Shown here piece by piece: positions 1-8,997 of a stretch of DNA of 40,466 bases; position 1 is the stretch's first letter; each line of letters starts with the position of its first letter. The translations under genes and the position numbers were made by a program. The notes under the pieces are model-generated. The model did not search any database. It worked only from the letters and a program-made list of their open reading frames with translations, and had not been told where the DNA came from. The stretch is from Betaproteobacteria bacterium RIFCSPLOWO2_02_FULL_68_150 (GTDB lineage Bacteria > Pseudomonadota > Gammaproteobacteria > Burkholderiales > SG8-39): the NCBI GenBank assembly GCA_001771975.1, contig MERE01000101.1:1-40466 (forward strand), written 5' to 3'.

Positions 1-1201
1 CGCATTCGACCCGCAGTCTGAGCGGCGGCTCCACCGCCGGGCCGGGCCTCTGCAGCCGGATCCTGAAGTGTCCGGTGACACGCGGCGCAAACTCCAGCAG
101 CACGCGGCGGATCGCCTCGGGATAGATGTTCACGCCCTTCACGATCAGCATGTCGTCGGTGCGTCCGACGATCTTGAAGCGGATGCCCGGCATGCCGCAC
201 GTGCAGGGCCTGGTCCACACCTGCAGCAAGTCGCCGAGCGCGTAGCGCATGAAGGGGCCGCCCTCCCAGTCGAGGAAGGTAAACACCATCTCGCCGACCG
301 CGCCCTCGGCGATCTCGACCGGCTTGCGCGTCTGCGGGTCGACGAGTTCGAGCAGGCAGTGGTCCTCGGACACGAAGTGCATGCCCTTGTATTCCTCGGG
401 CGGCTCGTCGCAGGAAATGCCGTGGAACGCGTGCCCGCCGCCGGTATGATCGAAGACCTTGGCGCCGAAGCCGTCGGCAAGCTTTCGCCGCACCGCCGGG
501 TTGCCGCCGCCGGGCTCGCCGACGCAGAAGAACCGGCGAAAGCCGAGCTCGCGCGCCGGCTTGCCGGTGTGCTTCGCGCATTCGTCGATCAGGTACTGCC
601 CGAACGAAGGGGTCGCGATGAGCGCATTGGGCCGCGTGAGCGCGCTGAAATCGAGCACGCGTCGCGTGCCGCCCTCGATGCCAACCGGCACCACGCAGGC
701 GCCGAGGTGCTGGATGCCCTGCGAGAGCGGCAGGCCGCCCGTGAACATGGAGAGCGACACCGCCTGGATCATCACCTGCCCCGGACGGATGCCGGCCCGC
801 CAGTATTTTCGGGCGTGCATTTCGTTCACCACGCCTACGTCGTGCGCCGTGACCGTGTAAAGCGTCGGCATGCCGGTGGTGCCGGAGGTCGCGCTCACGC
901 GGACGATCTTCTCCGCAGGGGCGCAGGCAAGCAAAGCGAACGGCGTGCCGTGTTCCGCAAGTGAGCGCTCCTGGATCCTGCGGTGCTCGTCCTTGTCCAT
1001 CAACGGCACCCGGGCAAAGTCCTCGAAGCTGCGGATGTCGGCAGGCGCAATGCCGGCGACATCCATCCTTTCGCGATAATACGGCGAGCCGGCGTAGTTG
1101 TAGGCAACCTGGCGCTTCAGCCGCTCGAGCTGCAGCGCGTGCAGCTCGTCCCGCGACATGCGCTCGATACGCTCGTTCCAGAGGAGCCGCTCAGTCGCCA
1201 T
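1..1201 (-). CDS. PaaK-like phenylacetate-CoA ligase family protein (3' end off window)
   Basis: Adenylate-forming acyl-CoA ligase of the PaaK type, expected to activate an aromatic or other carboxylic acid to its CoA thioester with ATP in the cytoplasm. About 400 residues are visible. The adenylation P-loop reads VSATSGTTGMPTLYT, followed by GEPGGG and by DWEGGPFMRYALGDL; near the left edge lies the C-terminal-domain entry VGRTDDMLIVKGVNIYP, a PaaK signature. It is the last visible gene of a minus-strand operon after hyuB. The ATG at 1201 gives MATERLLWNERIERM, a normal family beginning, but has no clear ribosome binding site and leaves 72 nt after hyuB. A second frame starting at the ATG that overlaps the hyuB stop reads 28 protein-like residues and ends at a TGA near 1193, so the 5' end may be frameshifted. 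The substrate is unknown. The family call is firm. Confidence 0.88.
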   Translation of the reverse strand, partial: MATERLLWNERIERMSRDELHALQLERLKRQVAYNYAGSPYYRERMDVAGIAPADIRSFEDFARVPLMDKDEHRRIQERSLAEHGTPFALLACAPAEKIVRVSATSGTTGMPTLYTVTAHDVGVVNEMHARKYWRAGIRPGQVMIQAVSLSMFTGGLPLSQGIQHLGACVVPVGIEGGTRRVLDFSALTRPNALIATPSFGQYLIDECAKHTGKPARELGFRRFFCVGEPGGGNPAVRRKLADGFGAKVFDHTGGGHAFHGISCDEPPEEYKGMHFVSEDHCLLELVDPQTRKPVEIAEGAVGEMVFTFLDWEGGPFMRYALGDLLQVWTRPCTCGMPGIRFKIVGRTDDMLIVKGVNIYPEAIRRVLLEFAPRVTGHFRIRLQRPGPAVEPPLRLRVEC

Positions 1202-1273
1202 GGACCGGCTGGCGGAATTCGGCACGCGGATCGGAATACGCCTCGGTGCTGACGGGATCGTTCCGGGGCCGCA

Positions 1274-3022
1274 TCATGCTTTCGCCTTTCGGATCGCCTC
1301 GGTCGCGTCTTTTTGCAAAACGAGAGAATCCGGATCGATCGCGACCCCGTAATCGCGGCGCGCGGCTTCGGCGCTGATCACACCGTTGCGCACGTCTTCG
1401 AGCACGCGATCGATCGGTCGCTCAAACGGCTCGCCGTAGCCGCCACCGCCGCCGGCAAGCTGTCTGAACACCGTACCGGCCGGAATGCCGCGCACGATCT
1501 CCTTGGTCTTCACCGGGCGCTCCTTCCCGTCAGGGAACTTCAGCGTGATCGCGTTCTTCCAGCCGGGCTTGCCGCCGAAAAAACCGAAAGCCCGCGCCTC
1601 TTCCTCGACGCCGTCGCCGAACGCCACGCCGGTGGCGTCCTCGCCGCGCATGACGAACTCGGTCTCCACGCCCAACCCGCCCCGCCAGCGCCCCGCGCCG
1701 GCAGAGTCGGTGAGGTACTCGTGCTTGATGAGGAAATGTGGATCGTGGATCTCGAACATCTCGTAGTCCTGCGCGAGAATCCCGCCCGCGCAGTTGATGA
1801 GGCCGATGTGGTCGTAGCCATCGGCCATCCAGGTACCGCCCGAGCCGCCCTTCAGGGAGAGGAAGAGAATGTCGACATACGGTGCGTTGTGGCGCGGGTC
1901 GTGTCCCGAGACCGCGAAGCCGAGAAAGCGGTTCCAGCCGGCGGTCACCATCTTCGGCAGCGCCAGGGAAAAGGCCCGGAAGATCGCGTCCGAGGTCGGC
2001 CCGGTGATCGAGTTGCCGAATGTCGTCGCCGCCGGAAAGCGGGCGTTCAGGAACGAGCCCTCGGGGTTCACGATGCGGATCGGCCGCAGGATCCCGGCGT
2101 TGTGCGGGATGTCGGGCTTGATCAGCATGAGGAACGTGAGCAGCAGCGCCGACGCAGTCGCCGAGTACGGCGCGTTGACGAAGCCCGGCGTCTGCGCCGA
2201 GGAACCGGAAAAGTCGAAGGTGACCGCCTCGCCCCTGATGGTCACCGCAAGGTTGATCTTCATCTTCGTGCCGTCGGTCACGCCGTCGTAAAACGCCCAC
2301 GACTCGCCGCGGTAAAGGCCATCCGGTATGGCCTGGATTTCCTTGCGCACCATCTTTTCCGCGCTGTCGAAAAGATGCCCGATCAACCCCGCCAGCTTGC
2401 GTTCGCCGAAGCGCGCAATGAGCTGCTTGAAGCCGCGCTCGCCTACCGTGCAGCCCCCGATCTGCGCCTTGATGTCCTCCTCGACGATCCGCAGCCGGAT
2501 GTTGGCGAAGATGAGGTTCCAGACATCCCGCCGCAGCTTGCCGCGTTCGTGGATCTTGACCGCCGGAATGCGCAGCGCCTCCTGCCAGACTTCGCGCGCC
2601 TCCGGGTTGTACCCGCCGCGCACCGCGCCGCCGATGTCCGCCTGGTGGCCCTTGCACGCGGCCCATGCGACCAGTTTCCTGCCGTGGAAGATCGGCTTGA
2701 ACACGGCGACGTCGTTGTTCTGGTTGCCGCCGCTGAAGACGTCGTTGTGCAGGATGACGTCGCCGGGATGAATGTCGTCGCCGAAAAAGCGCAGCACGTT
2801 CTCGCACGCCGGCTGCAGCGCGAACGCGAGCACCGGGATGTACTCGGTCTGCTCGAGCATCTGGCCCTTCGCGTCGTACAGGCCGGTGACGAAGTCGCGC
2901 GCCTCGTTCAGGATGGGCGAGCGCGTCGTACGCAGGAGCGTGAGCCCCATTTCCTCGGTGATCGACTTCAGCCGCCGCTGCAGCACCGAGACCTGGATCG
3001 GATCCGGTTTTGTCTTCTTCAT
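1274..3022 (-). CDS. hyuB: Hydantoinase B / oxoprolinase family subunit
   Basis: Beta-type subunit of the HyuAB/OplAH superfamily, whose members use ATP to open lactam or hydantoin rings (N-methylhydantoinase, 5-oxoprolinase, caprolactamase) or to carboxylate ketones (acetone and acetophenone carboxylases). The 582 residues are the normal length. Visible family blocks are NEARDFVTGLYD near 39-50, HNDVFSGGNQNND near 92-104 and GHQADIGG near 125-132, the latter with conserved metal-site-like His and Asp. From memory, many members have a His after the GG of the HND block; here the positions are Asn and Gln, a variant to note. The start ATG at 3022 overlaps the hyuA stop as ATGA, so the two subunits are translationally coupled and very probably form one enzyme. 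The CoA ligase follows. The exact substrate cannot be read from the sequence. Confidence 0.93.
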   Translation of the reverse strand: MKKTKPDPIQVSVLQRRLKSITEEMGLTLLRTTRSPILNEARDFVTGLYDAKGQMLEQTEYIPVLAFALQPACENVLRFFGDDIHPGDVILHNDVFSGGNQNNDVAVFKPIFHGRKLVAWAACKGHQADIGGAVRGGYNPEAREVWQEALRIPAVKIHERGKLRRDVWNLIFANIRLRIVEEDIKAQIGGCTVGERGFKQLIARFGERKLAGLIGHLFDSAEKMVRKEIQAIPDGLYRGESWAFYDGVTDGTKMKINLAVTIRGEAVTFDFSGSSAQTPGFVNAPYSATASALLLTFLMLIKPDIPHNAGILRPIRIVNPEGSFLNARFPAATTFGNSITGPTSDAIFRAFSLALPKMVTAGWNRFLGFAVSGHDPRHNAPYVDILFLSLKGGSGGTWMADGYDHIGLINCAGGILAQDYEMFEIHDPHFLIKHEYLTDSAGAGRWRGGLGVETEFVMRGEDATGVAFGDGVEEEARAFGFFGGKPGWKNAITLKFPDGKERPVKTKEIVRGIPAGTVFRQLAGGGGGYGEPFERPIDRVLEDVRNGVISAEAARRDYGVAIDPDSLVLQKDATEAIRKAKA

Positions 3023-5091
3023 GTCGTCAGAATGCAGTTGCCGAGCGCATCGTACTCGGCCCGGTATCCCGTGGGCACGACAATGCTCGTGTTTACGCTC
3101 TCGAGAATGGCGGGGCCCGCGAGACGGTTGCCATGGCCGAGCCGGTCGCCATCGTAGACCGGCACCTTGCCGAACTTCCGATCGCCGGGCAGGTAGGCGA
3201 GGCGCGTGCCCTTCAAGGCGTGGCGCGGGCTTGCGCTCGCGCGCGCCCGGCGCTCGAGCCTCGGTTTGGCCGTGAGGCCGATTGCGCCGAGCCGCAGGTT
3301 GAGGAGCTCCACGGTGGTGCCCTCCTCGCGCAGCGAATAGCCGTAGAGCCGGTCGTGCTGCTCGTGAAAGCGCCGGCGGACCGCATTCCAGTCGGACTTG
3401 CGAACGGCCTGCTCCGGCACCTCGACGTTCACCTCGTGGTACTGGCCGAGATAGCGCAGGTCCATGCTGCATCGAAGGCGCTGGCGCCGGAGCGCAATTC
3501 CCTCCCCTTTCAGCGTGACGCGCGCCTCGGCCTGCATCTCGCGCAGGAGTTCGTGGATCCGCCCGCTGTCGCCGCCGCCGGCTGGCAAGGCGCCGGCGCA
3601 ACTCCGGACGTAGTCGTGCTTGAGGTCCGTGCGCAGCATTCCCGAGGCGCAGAAAATCGAGGATTCGCGCGGCATCAGGATGCGCCGGATGCCGAGCTCG
3701 GCGGCTATCGCGGCGCCGTGTATGGGACCGGCGCCGCCCGCGCAGATCAGCGGGAACTCGCGCGGGTCGTACCCTTTCTGCACCGAGATCTCGCGGATGG
3801 CGGAAGCCATGTTCACGTTGATGACGTGATACATGCCATGCGCGGCTTCGACGATATCCATGCCGAGCGGCTTCGCGATGCGGTCCCGGATGGCGCGCTC
3901 GGCGGCGCGCACGTCGAGCCGGATGCGTCCGCCGGCGAAAAACTCCGCGCAGAGGTAACCGAGCACCAGATTCGCATCCGTGCACGTGGGCTCCACCCCC
4001 CCGCGGCCGTAGCACGCCGGTCCGGGATCCGCTCCCGCGCTCTGCGGACCCATGTGCAGCAGACCGCCGTCGTCGATCCACGCGATCGAGCCACCGCCGG
4101 CGCCGACCGTGTTGATTTCCATCGAGGGCAGCGCAAGCGCGTAACGATTGACCGTGCCCGAGGTCGTGACCGCGGGCGCGCCATTCCTCACCAGGGCGGC
4201 GTCGAAGCTGGTGCCCCCCATGTCCACCGTGATGAAGCTCCGCTCGCGCTGCGCCGCCATGCAGGCGAGCCCCGCCGCCGGCGCAGCCGCCGGCCCGGAG
4301 AGCAGCGTCATCGCGGCCAGCCGCGCCACAGCCTGCGGCGAGGCAACGCCGCCGTTGGACTGCATGATGAGAAGCGTGCCACGGTAGCGCAACTCGTCCA
4401 GTTTGCGCGTGAGGCTGCGCAGGTAGCGCGACAGAATCGGCCCGACCCCCGCGTTCAGCACGGTGGTGCTGGTGCGCTCGTAGAAACGCACCTGGGGCAG
4501 GACCTCCGAGGACACCGAAACATAAACCTCCGGCAGCGCCTCGCGCACCAGCCGCGCCGCTTCGGCTTCGTTCCTGCGGTTCGCATGCGAGTGCAGAAAG
4601 CAGATGGCGACGGCTTCGACACCGCCGCTGCGGAAGCGCTCGATCGCCGCGGCGACGTCGGCGGCGGCGAGCGGCGCGACGATCGCGCCCCCGGCGTCCA
4701 CCCGCTCAGTCACCGGGAGACGCAGGTAGCGCGGGACGATGGGCGCGGGCGGGTGATAGCGGTTGTCGTACATCTCCTCGCGCACGCCCCGGCGCATCTG
4801 CAGGGCGTCGCGAAACCCGCGCGTGGTGAGCAGTCCCGTGCGCGCCGCATTTCCGGTGAGCACGGCATTGGTGGTGACCGTCGTGCCGTGCACGATGCGC
4901 TCGATCTCGCGAACGAAGCGCTCGAACGGAATCGACTGCCGCTGCGCGAGCGCGGCGAGCCCCGCCATGACGGCATTCGACGGATCGGCCGGGGTGGACA
5001 GCTCCTTGTGCACCGATGTGCGGCCGCCCCGTGCCATGAGCAGGAAATCGGTGAACGTGCCGCCGACGTCGATGCCGATCTTGAATCCCAT
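3019..5091 (-). CDS. hyuA: Hydantoinase A / oxoprolinase family ATPase subunit
   Basis: ATP-binding subunit that pairs with the downstream HyuB. It has the acetate/sugar kinase/Hsp70-type phosphate-1 motif GIDVGGTFTD at residues 6-15 and the second ATPase motif DMGGTSFDAAL at 290-300. The glycine-rich CAGGAGPIHG segment and a complete C-terminal hydantoinase A domain follow. The 690 residues match the family norm. The start ATG lies 7 nt past the MFS stop and the stop overlaps the hyuB start, so the gene is in the middle of an operon. The family phosphorylates an amide or enol(ate) substrate or an activated carboxylate. Whether this pair is a lactamase/hydantoinase or a ketone carboxylase is undecided; the adjacent CoA ligase keeps the carboxylase option open. 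Confidence 0.94.
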   Translation of the reverse strand: MGFKIGIDVGGTFTDFLLMARGGRTSVHKELSTPADPSNAVMAGLAALAQRQSIPFERFVREIERIVHGTTVTTNAVLTGNAARTGLLTTRGFRDALQMRRGVREEMYDNRYHPPAPIVPRYLRLPVTERVDAGGAIVAPLAAADVAAAIERFRSGGVEAVAICFLHSHANRRNEAEAARLVREALPEVYVSVSSEVLPQVRFYERTSTTVLNAGVGPILSRYLRSLTRKLDELRYRGTLLIMQSNGGVASPQAVARLAAMTLLSGPAAAPAAGLACMAAQRERSFITVDMGGTSFDAALVRNGAPAVTTSGTVNRYALALPSMEINTVGAGGGSIAWIDDGGLLHMGPQSAGADPGPACYGRGGVEPTCTDANLVLGYLCAEFFAGGRIRLDVRAAERAIRDRIAKPLGMDIVEAAHGMYHVINVNMASAIREISVQKGYDPREFPLICAGGAGPIHGAAIAAELGIRRILMPRESSIFCASGMLRTDLKHDYVRSCAGALPAGGGDSGRIHELLREMQAEARVTLKGEGIALRRQRLRCSMDLRYLGQYHEVNVEVPEQAVRKSDWNAVRRRFHEQHDRLYGYSLREEGTTVELLNLRLGAIGLTAKPRLERRARASASPRHALKGTRLAYLPGDRKFGKVPVYDGDRLGHGNRLAGPAILESVNTSIVVPTGYRAEYDALGNCILTT

Positions 5092-5098
5092 GCTGTGA

Positions 5099-6289
5099 CT
5101 ACCGCGACCAACGCACCGGCAGATTGATCACCGTAAGAACGGTGAGCATGAGCGCCACCACGACCGAGTAGAAAACCGCCGACGCGCGTCCCTCGTCGAG
5201 CAGCCAGCCGAAAAACACCGGCGTGACCATCGAGCCGACGTCGAGCCCGGAGTAGACGAAGCCGTAAACCTTGCCGGTCGCCCCCGGCGGCGTGGTCGTG
5301 CGCACGATCAGGTCGCGCGAAGGGTTGGTGATGCCGCTCGCAAAACCCGTAGCCGCCAGCAGCGGCGCGAGCATCGCCGCCGGCAGCCACGCGGCGGCGA
5401 GCACGAACATGAATGCCGCGCTCACCAGCATGCCGCTCACCGCCACCCGATCGTGGCGCTGAAAGCGCGCCGCGATGAAGCCGCCGGTGAAAATGCCGGC
5501 CGCGGCACCAAGGAGGTATGCGGTGAGCGCGGCCGAAGCGAGGGCTGCGCTCGCCCCGTAGAGCGCGATCAGGGTCGCGACCCCGAAGGTCTGGATGGCG
5601 ATGAAGCCGACCGCGATGAAGAGAAAGTAGCCGAAGCACATCAGCACCGGGGTCGACATCAGTACCTGCACGTCGGCGGCCAGCCCGCCAGCGCCGCGGC
5701 GCGCGTCGGCGGGCTCCACGTAGAGCGCGGCGCGCTGCGTGATGACGAACGCGGTCACCACCGCGCCGAGCGCTGCCGCGGCAAGGAGCGCACTGCGCCA
5801 ACCGAATGCGCTCGCCATGCCGGCGCTGAACCCGGGCGCCGCTGCATAACCGAGAAAGCCCGCGATGCCATGCCAGCTGAAAGCGTAACCGAGGCGGCCC
5901 GGATCGACGCGTGCATTCAGGATCGCGAAATCCGATGGATGAAAAACACTGTTGCCCAGTCCGCCGATGAGCGCCGCAGCCAGCAGCGCTTCGTAATCGC
6001 GCGCCAGCCCGGCGAGCAGCGCGCCCGCGACGCAGAGCGCCAGGCCGCCGAACAAGACACGGCGCGCACCGAAGCGGTCCACGGCAAACCCGGCCAGCGT
6101 CTGGCAGACCCCGGACACGACGTAGTAGAGCGCGATGGTCGCGCCGAGCGCGGCATAGGACACGCCCAGATCTTCGCGGATGAGCGGAAACAGCACCGCG
6201 GTCGCGATCTGGTAGAAGTGCGACAGGCCGTGTGCCAGCGCCACCAGCCCGATCACCCGGGCATCCCGCCGCAGGGCGTGCGCCGTCAT
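5099..6289 (-). CDS. Major facilitator superfamily transporter
   Basis: Inner-membrane secondary transporter of 396 residues with about 12 hydrophobic helices. It opens with a short basic N-terminus and GLVALAHGLSHFYQIATAV as the first helix. The cytoplasmic loop between helices 2 and 3 carries the MFS motif A remnant GFAVDRFGARRV. A second half with a related layout ends at about 390. It lies 1 nt downstream of the alpha/beta hydrolase gene and 7 nt upstream of hyuA, so it is transcribed with them and probably imports the substrate, or exports a product, of the HyuAB pathway. The solute cannot be read from the sequence; sugar, organic acid and drug transporters of this fold look alike at this level. 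Confidence 0.9.
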   Translation of the reverse strand: MTAHALRRDARVIGLVALAHGLSHFYQIATAVLFPLIREDLGVSYAALGATIALYYVVSGVCQTLAGFAVDRFGARRVLFGGLALCVAGALLAGLARDYEALLAAALIGGLGNSVFHPSDFAILNARVDPGRLGYAFSWHGIAGFLGYAAAPGFSAGMASAFGWRSALLAAAALGAVVTAFVITQRAALYVEPADARRGAGGLAADVQVLMSTPVLMCFGYFLFIAVGFIAIQTFGVATLIALYGASAALASAALTAYLLGAAAGIFTGGFIAARFQRHDRVAVSGMLVSAAFMFVLAAAWLPAAMLAPLLAATGFASGITNPSRDLIVRTTTPPGATGKVYGFVYSGLDVGSMVTPVFFGWLLDEGRASAVFYSVVVALMLTVLTVINLPVRWSR

Positions 6290-6290
6290 T

Positions 6291-7046
6291 TCAGCCGAGC
6301 GAGCCGATGAAGCGCGTCAGGGCGGCGAGCACCGCCTCGGGTTGGTCGCGCTGCGGCGAATGGCCGCAGCGCGGCAGCTCGAGCAGCTCGCAGCGGGACG
6401 GCACCTGGCGCTGGATCGCCTCCAGCTGGGCCATCGTGCCGTACTCGTCGTCCGCGCCCTGGATCGCGAGCACCGGCGCGCGAATCCGCGGCAGGCATTC
6501 CTCGATGTTCCAGCGCCGGAACTCGGGATCGAGCCAGACGTCGTTCCACAGGTAGAAGGTCTTCGCCGGGTCGCGATGGTACTTTCCCAGCCGTTCGCGG
6601 ATGTCGCTCGATTCGAAGGTGTGTTTTGCCCGGACGATGCTGCGAATGCAGATATCCTCGACGAACACGTGCGGCGCCAGCAAAGCGAGGCCGCGTACCG
6701 GATGGCCCGCGCCGGCATGAATCAGCGCGATCGAAGCGCCGTCCGAATGCCCGACCAGGACCGGCGCCTCGATGCCGAGCGCGGCCAGCACCTGCGGCAG
6801 CGACTCGAGCGCCTCGTCGTGCATGAAGCGCACGCCGAGGCGCGGCTCGGCGAGCACATCCGAGAAGCCATAGCCGTAGCGGTTGTACACGAGCGCGCGG
6901 CAGCCGCTCGCCTGCGCTGCGCGCGCGGGAAAGTCGCGCCACTGCCGGATCGAGCCGAGCCCTTCGTGCAGGAAGACCAGCGCCGGCTCCGCGCCCTCGA
7001 TCCATTCGTACTCGAGCGACCGGCGGGCGGCAGTGAGAAAAGGCAT
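6291..7046 (-). CDS. Alpha/beta hydrolase
   Basis: Cytosolic alpha/beta-fold hydrolase of 251 residues. The oxyanion-hole region reads FLHEGLGS (25-32). The nucleophile elbow is GHSDG with Ser101, the likely acid lies in QGADDEYGT, and the catalytic His in PRCGHSPQRDQPE near the C-terminus. The triad therefore looks complete and no signal peptide is present. It is the first gene of the minus-strand operon with the MFS transporter, hyuA, hyuB and the CoA ligase. Its start is 36 nt from the divergent DMT transporter start, so the operon promoter must be in or near that gap. A role in hydrolysing an ester, an enol lactone or a CoA thioester of the pathway is plausible but inferred. Confidence 0.9.
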   Translation of the reverse strand: MPFLTAARRSLEYEWIEGAEPALVFLHEGLGSIRQWRDFPARAAQASGCRALVYNRYGYGFSDVLAEPRLGVRFMHDEALESLPQVLAALGIEAPVLVGHSDGASIALIHAGAGHPVRGLALLAPHVFVEDICIRSIVRAKHTFESSDIRERLGKYHRDPAKTFYLWNDVWLDPEFRRWNIEECLPRIRAPVLAIQGADDEYGTMAQLEAIQRQVPSRCELLELPRCGHSPQRDQPEAVLAALTRFIGSLG

Positions 7047-7082
7047 CGGCGCAGGTTAGCACGCAGGTGATAATCGCCCGCG

Positions 7083-7976
7083 ATGCGTTTCACCGCGTAC
7101 CTCGTCCTGCTCGCCACGCTGGTCCTCTGGTCGGGGAACTGGGTCGTGGCGCGCGCGGTGCGCGACGATATCTCGCCGGGGATTGCCACCGCGGGCCGGC
7201 TGGTGATCGTGATCGCGCTCCTGGCGCCGTTTTGCTGGCGCGGCTTGCGCGAACCGCTCGGCAGCTTCACGCGCCGCGACTGGCAGGTGCTCGCCGCGCT
7301 CGGCTTCACCGGCGGCGGCCTGCACCTCGCCTGCCAATGGCTCGGCCTGCACTACACCACCGCGACCAGCGCCGTGCTCTACCTCTCTACGGCGCCCGTG
7401 TTCATTCTCCTGCTGGCGCGGCCGCTGCTGGGAGAACGCATCGCGTCGCGGCAATGGCTCGGGGTACTGATCTCGTTCGTCGGCGTCGCGGTCATCGGCA
7501 TGCAGGGCGAACTGGTCACGCCTTCCTTCAACCGCGGCGACCTGCTCGCGCTCCTCTCGATGGCGATGTGGGGCTCGTACACGGTGGTGCTGCGCCTGAG
7601 GCGCGACGCACTCGACACGCCGCAGTACCTCACGCTGCTGTGCGCGGCGGGCCTCGTTTTCATGCTTCCCTGGATCGCCTGGGAATTCGCCGGCAGCGCG
7701 AAACTTGCCCTGACCCCGATGGGTGCGCTCGGCGTGCTCTATTCCGCCATCGGTTCGCTGCTGCTCGCCTACGCCGGCTGGAGTTACGTCGTGACGCGGC
7801 TGGGCGCGGCGCGGGCCGGCGCCACGATGCATCTGATGCCCGCGATCGGGGTCGGGCTCGCGGCGCTGTTTCTCGGCGAAACTCCGCGCTGGTACCACTT
7901 CGCCGGCATTGCGTTGATCCTCACCGGCGTAGGGTTGTCCACCTTCAAAGCCTCACGGGCTTCCAGTAGCCGGTGA
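7083..7976 (+). CDS. EamA/DMT family transporter
   Basis: Inner-membrane permease of the drug/metabolite transporter superfamily with two EamA repeats and about 10 transmembrane helices in 297 residues. The first repeat opens with YLVLLATLVLWSGNWVVARA and the second at DLLALLSMAMWGSYTVVLRL near 155-175. The motifs LGERIASRQWLGVLISFVGV and LGETPRWYHFAGIALILTGV are typical end-of-repeat sequences of the family. Such proteins export amino acids or other metabolites; the substrate is unknown here. The gene diverges from the hydrolase-hyu operon, and its last 32 nt overlap the 3' end of the convergent CrtC-like gene. Confidence 0.92.
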   Translation: MRFTAYLVLLATLVLWSGNWVVARAVRDDISPGIATAGRLVIVIALLAPFCWRGLREPLGSFTRRDWQVLAALGFTGGGLHLACQWLGLHYTTATSAVLYLSTAPVFILLLARPLLGERIASRQWLGVLISFVGVAVIGMQGELVTPSFNRGDLLALLSMAMWGSYTVVLRLRRDALDTPQYLTLLCAAGLVFMLPWIAWEFAGSAKLALTPMGALGVLYSAIGSLLLAYAGWSYVVTRLGAARAGATMHLMPAIGVGLAALFLGETPRWYHFAGIALILTGVGLSTFKASRASSSR

Positions 7977-8997
7977 GTTCGAGGTACCCGCGCCCGGCTT
8001 CGCGGCCGCGCTGCAGTGCGCGCACTGCGCCTTCCCAGTAGATCGTGCCGGTGCTGGCGCGCGCGTCGAGTTCCTGATCGTCCATGAGCGGCGCGAGTTC
8101 CCAACTCTCGCTCCCCGCGGTCACGCGCATCGCCACCGGATATTCGACCCCGGTGCGCGGCGAGCGCCAGCGGCGCCGGGGTTCGAATGCGATTTCGCCC
8201 GGTGCGAAGACGCGCCGATGCCCTTGCGCACCGAGCAAGGTGCCGCCGGCGTAATGCGCCGCGCCCTGCCGGTCGCGCATGCGAAACGCCATCAGCGCGC
8301 CGCCATCGGCGAGTTCGATTCCGACCCAGTCCCAGCCCGCGGCCTCCGGCGCCATCAGGGTGCTCGACCATTCGTGGTCGAGCCAAGCGCTGCCCGACAC
8401 CGGCTCGCTGCCGTTGCCGCGGTCCACGGCGCCGCGCGCGGCGAGCCGCGGTCGGCTGTAGTAGTAGCTTGCTTCGCCGGCGCGCCGGCCCTTGCGGCTG
8501 TATCCTGCCTCGCCTTGTTCGAGCGGCGGGTCGCTCGCCTCGAGCTCCAGTTCGAGCGAAAAATCCCGCGCCGCAAGGCGCGTGCGATAACGCCCGCCCT
8601 CCAGCGCCAGGCGCCAGTCGTCGAGCCACACCGCGGTGGTCTCCTCGCTCGCGCCCGCGAGTCCGAGCGCTACGCGCGCTGCGCGCTGGTCGTGGCGCAG
8701 GCGCCCGAACACCGGGTCGGCCAGCGCCGCGTGCGCGAGGAGGATCTGCCGCGGCGCTTGGCGGCTCGGATTGGCACTGTCGAACGGCGGCCGGGCGCGG
8801 AAGAAGGTCACCTGGAAGCCGAGTGGCTCGCTGCGCGCGGTATGCAACCAGCCCGTCAGGTACCACCACTCGCTGCGGTATTCGGGATGCGCGCCGTGAT
8901 CGCGCGGAAAGCTCAGGCCGCGCCGCGGCTCGACCGCCGGGTAGCGCACCTCGAGCGTCATCGCCCCGATCGCGGCAAGGAACTCGCGGCGCCTCAC
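7945..8997 (-). CDS. CrtC/AttH-family lipocalin-like protein
   Basis: Protein of 350 residues in the family that includes hydroxyneurosporene synthase-like (CrtC) and AttH lipocalin-type proteins. It shows the hallmark SEWWYLTGWL near residue 43 and SGSAWLDHEWSS near 200. The N-terminus MRRREFLAAIGAMTLEV resembles a short Tat/Sec-type signal, so it may act outside the cytoplasm. It overlaps the upstream FtsX-type permease by 4 nt (ATGA coupling), an arrangement known for att-like ABC export loci in which a lipocalin-like protein accompanies the permease. A carotenoid hydratase role is unlikely because no carotenoid genes are nearby. Its real activity is unknown. Its end overlaps the convergent DMT gene. 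Confidence 0.85.
   Translation of the reverse strand: MRRREFLAAIGAMTLEVRYPAVEPRRGLSFPRDHGAHPEYRSEWWYLTGWLHTARSEPLGFQVTFFRARPPFDSANPSRQAPRQILLAHAALADPVFGRLRHDQRAARVALGLAGASEETTAVWLDDWRLALEGGRYRTRLAARDFSLELELEASDPPLEQGEAGYSRKGRRAGEASYYYSRPRLAARGAVDRGNGSEPVSGSAWLDHEWSSTLMAPEAAGWDWVGIELADGGALMAFRMRDRQGAAHYAGGTLLGAQGHRRVFAPGEIAFEPRRRWRSPRTGVEYPVAMRVTAGSESWELAPLMDDQELDARASTGTIYWEGAVRALQRGREAGRGYLELTGYWKPVRL

Noticed and set aside
1313-3157. 614-codon plus-strand open frame opposite hyuB
   Set aside because: Arg/Ala/Asp-rich low-complexity translation with no family motif; it is the antisense shadow of hyuB in GC-rich DNA.
3010-5127. 705-codon plus-strand open frame opposite hyuA
   Set aside because: No recognisable domain; the opposite strand encodes a complete, motif-rich HyuA.
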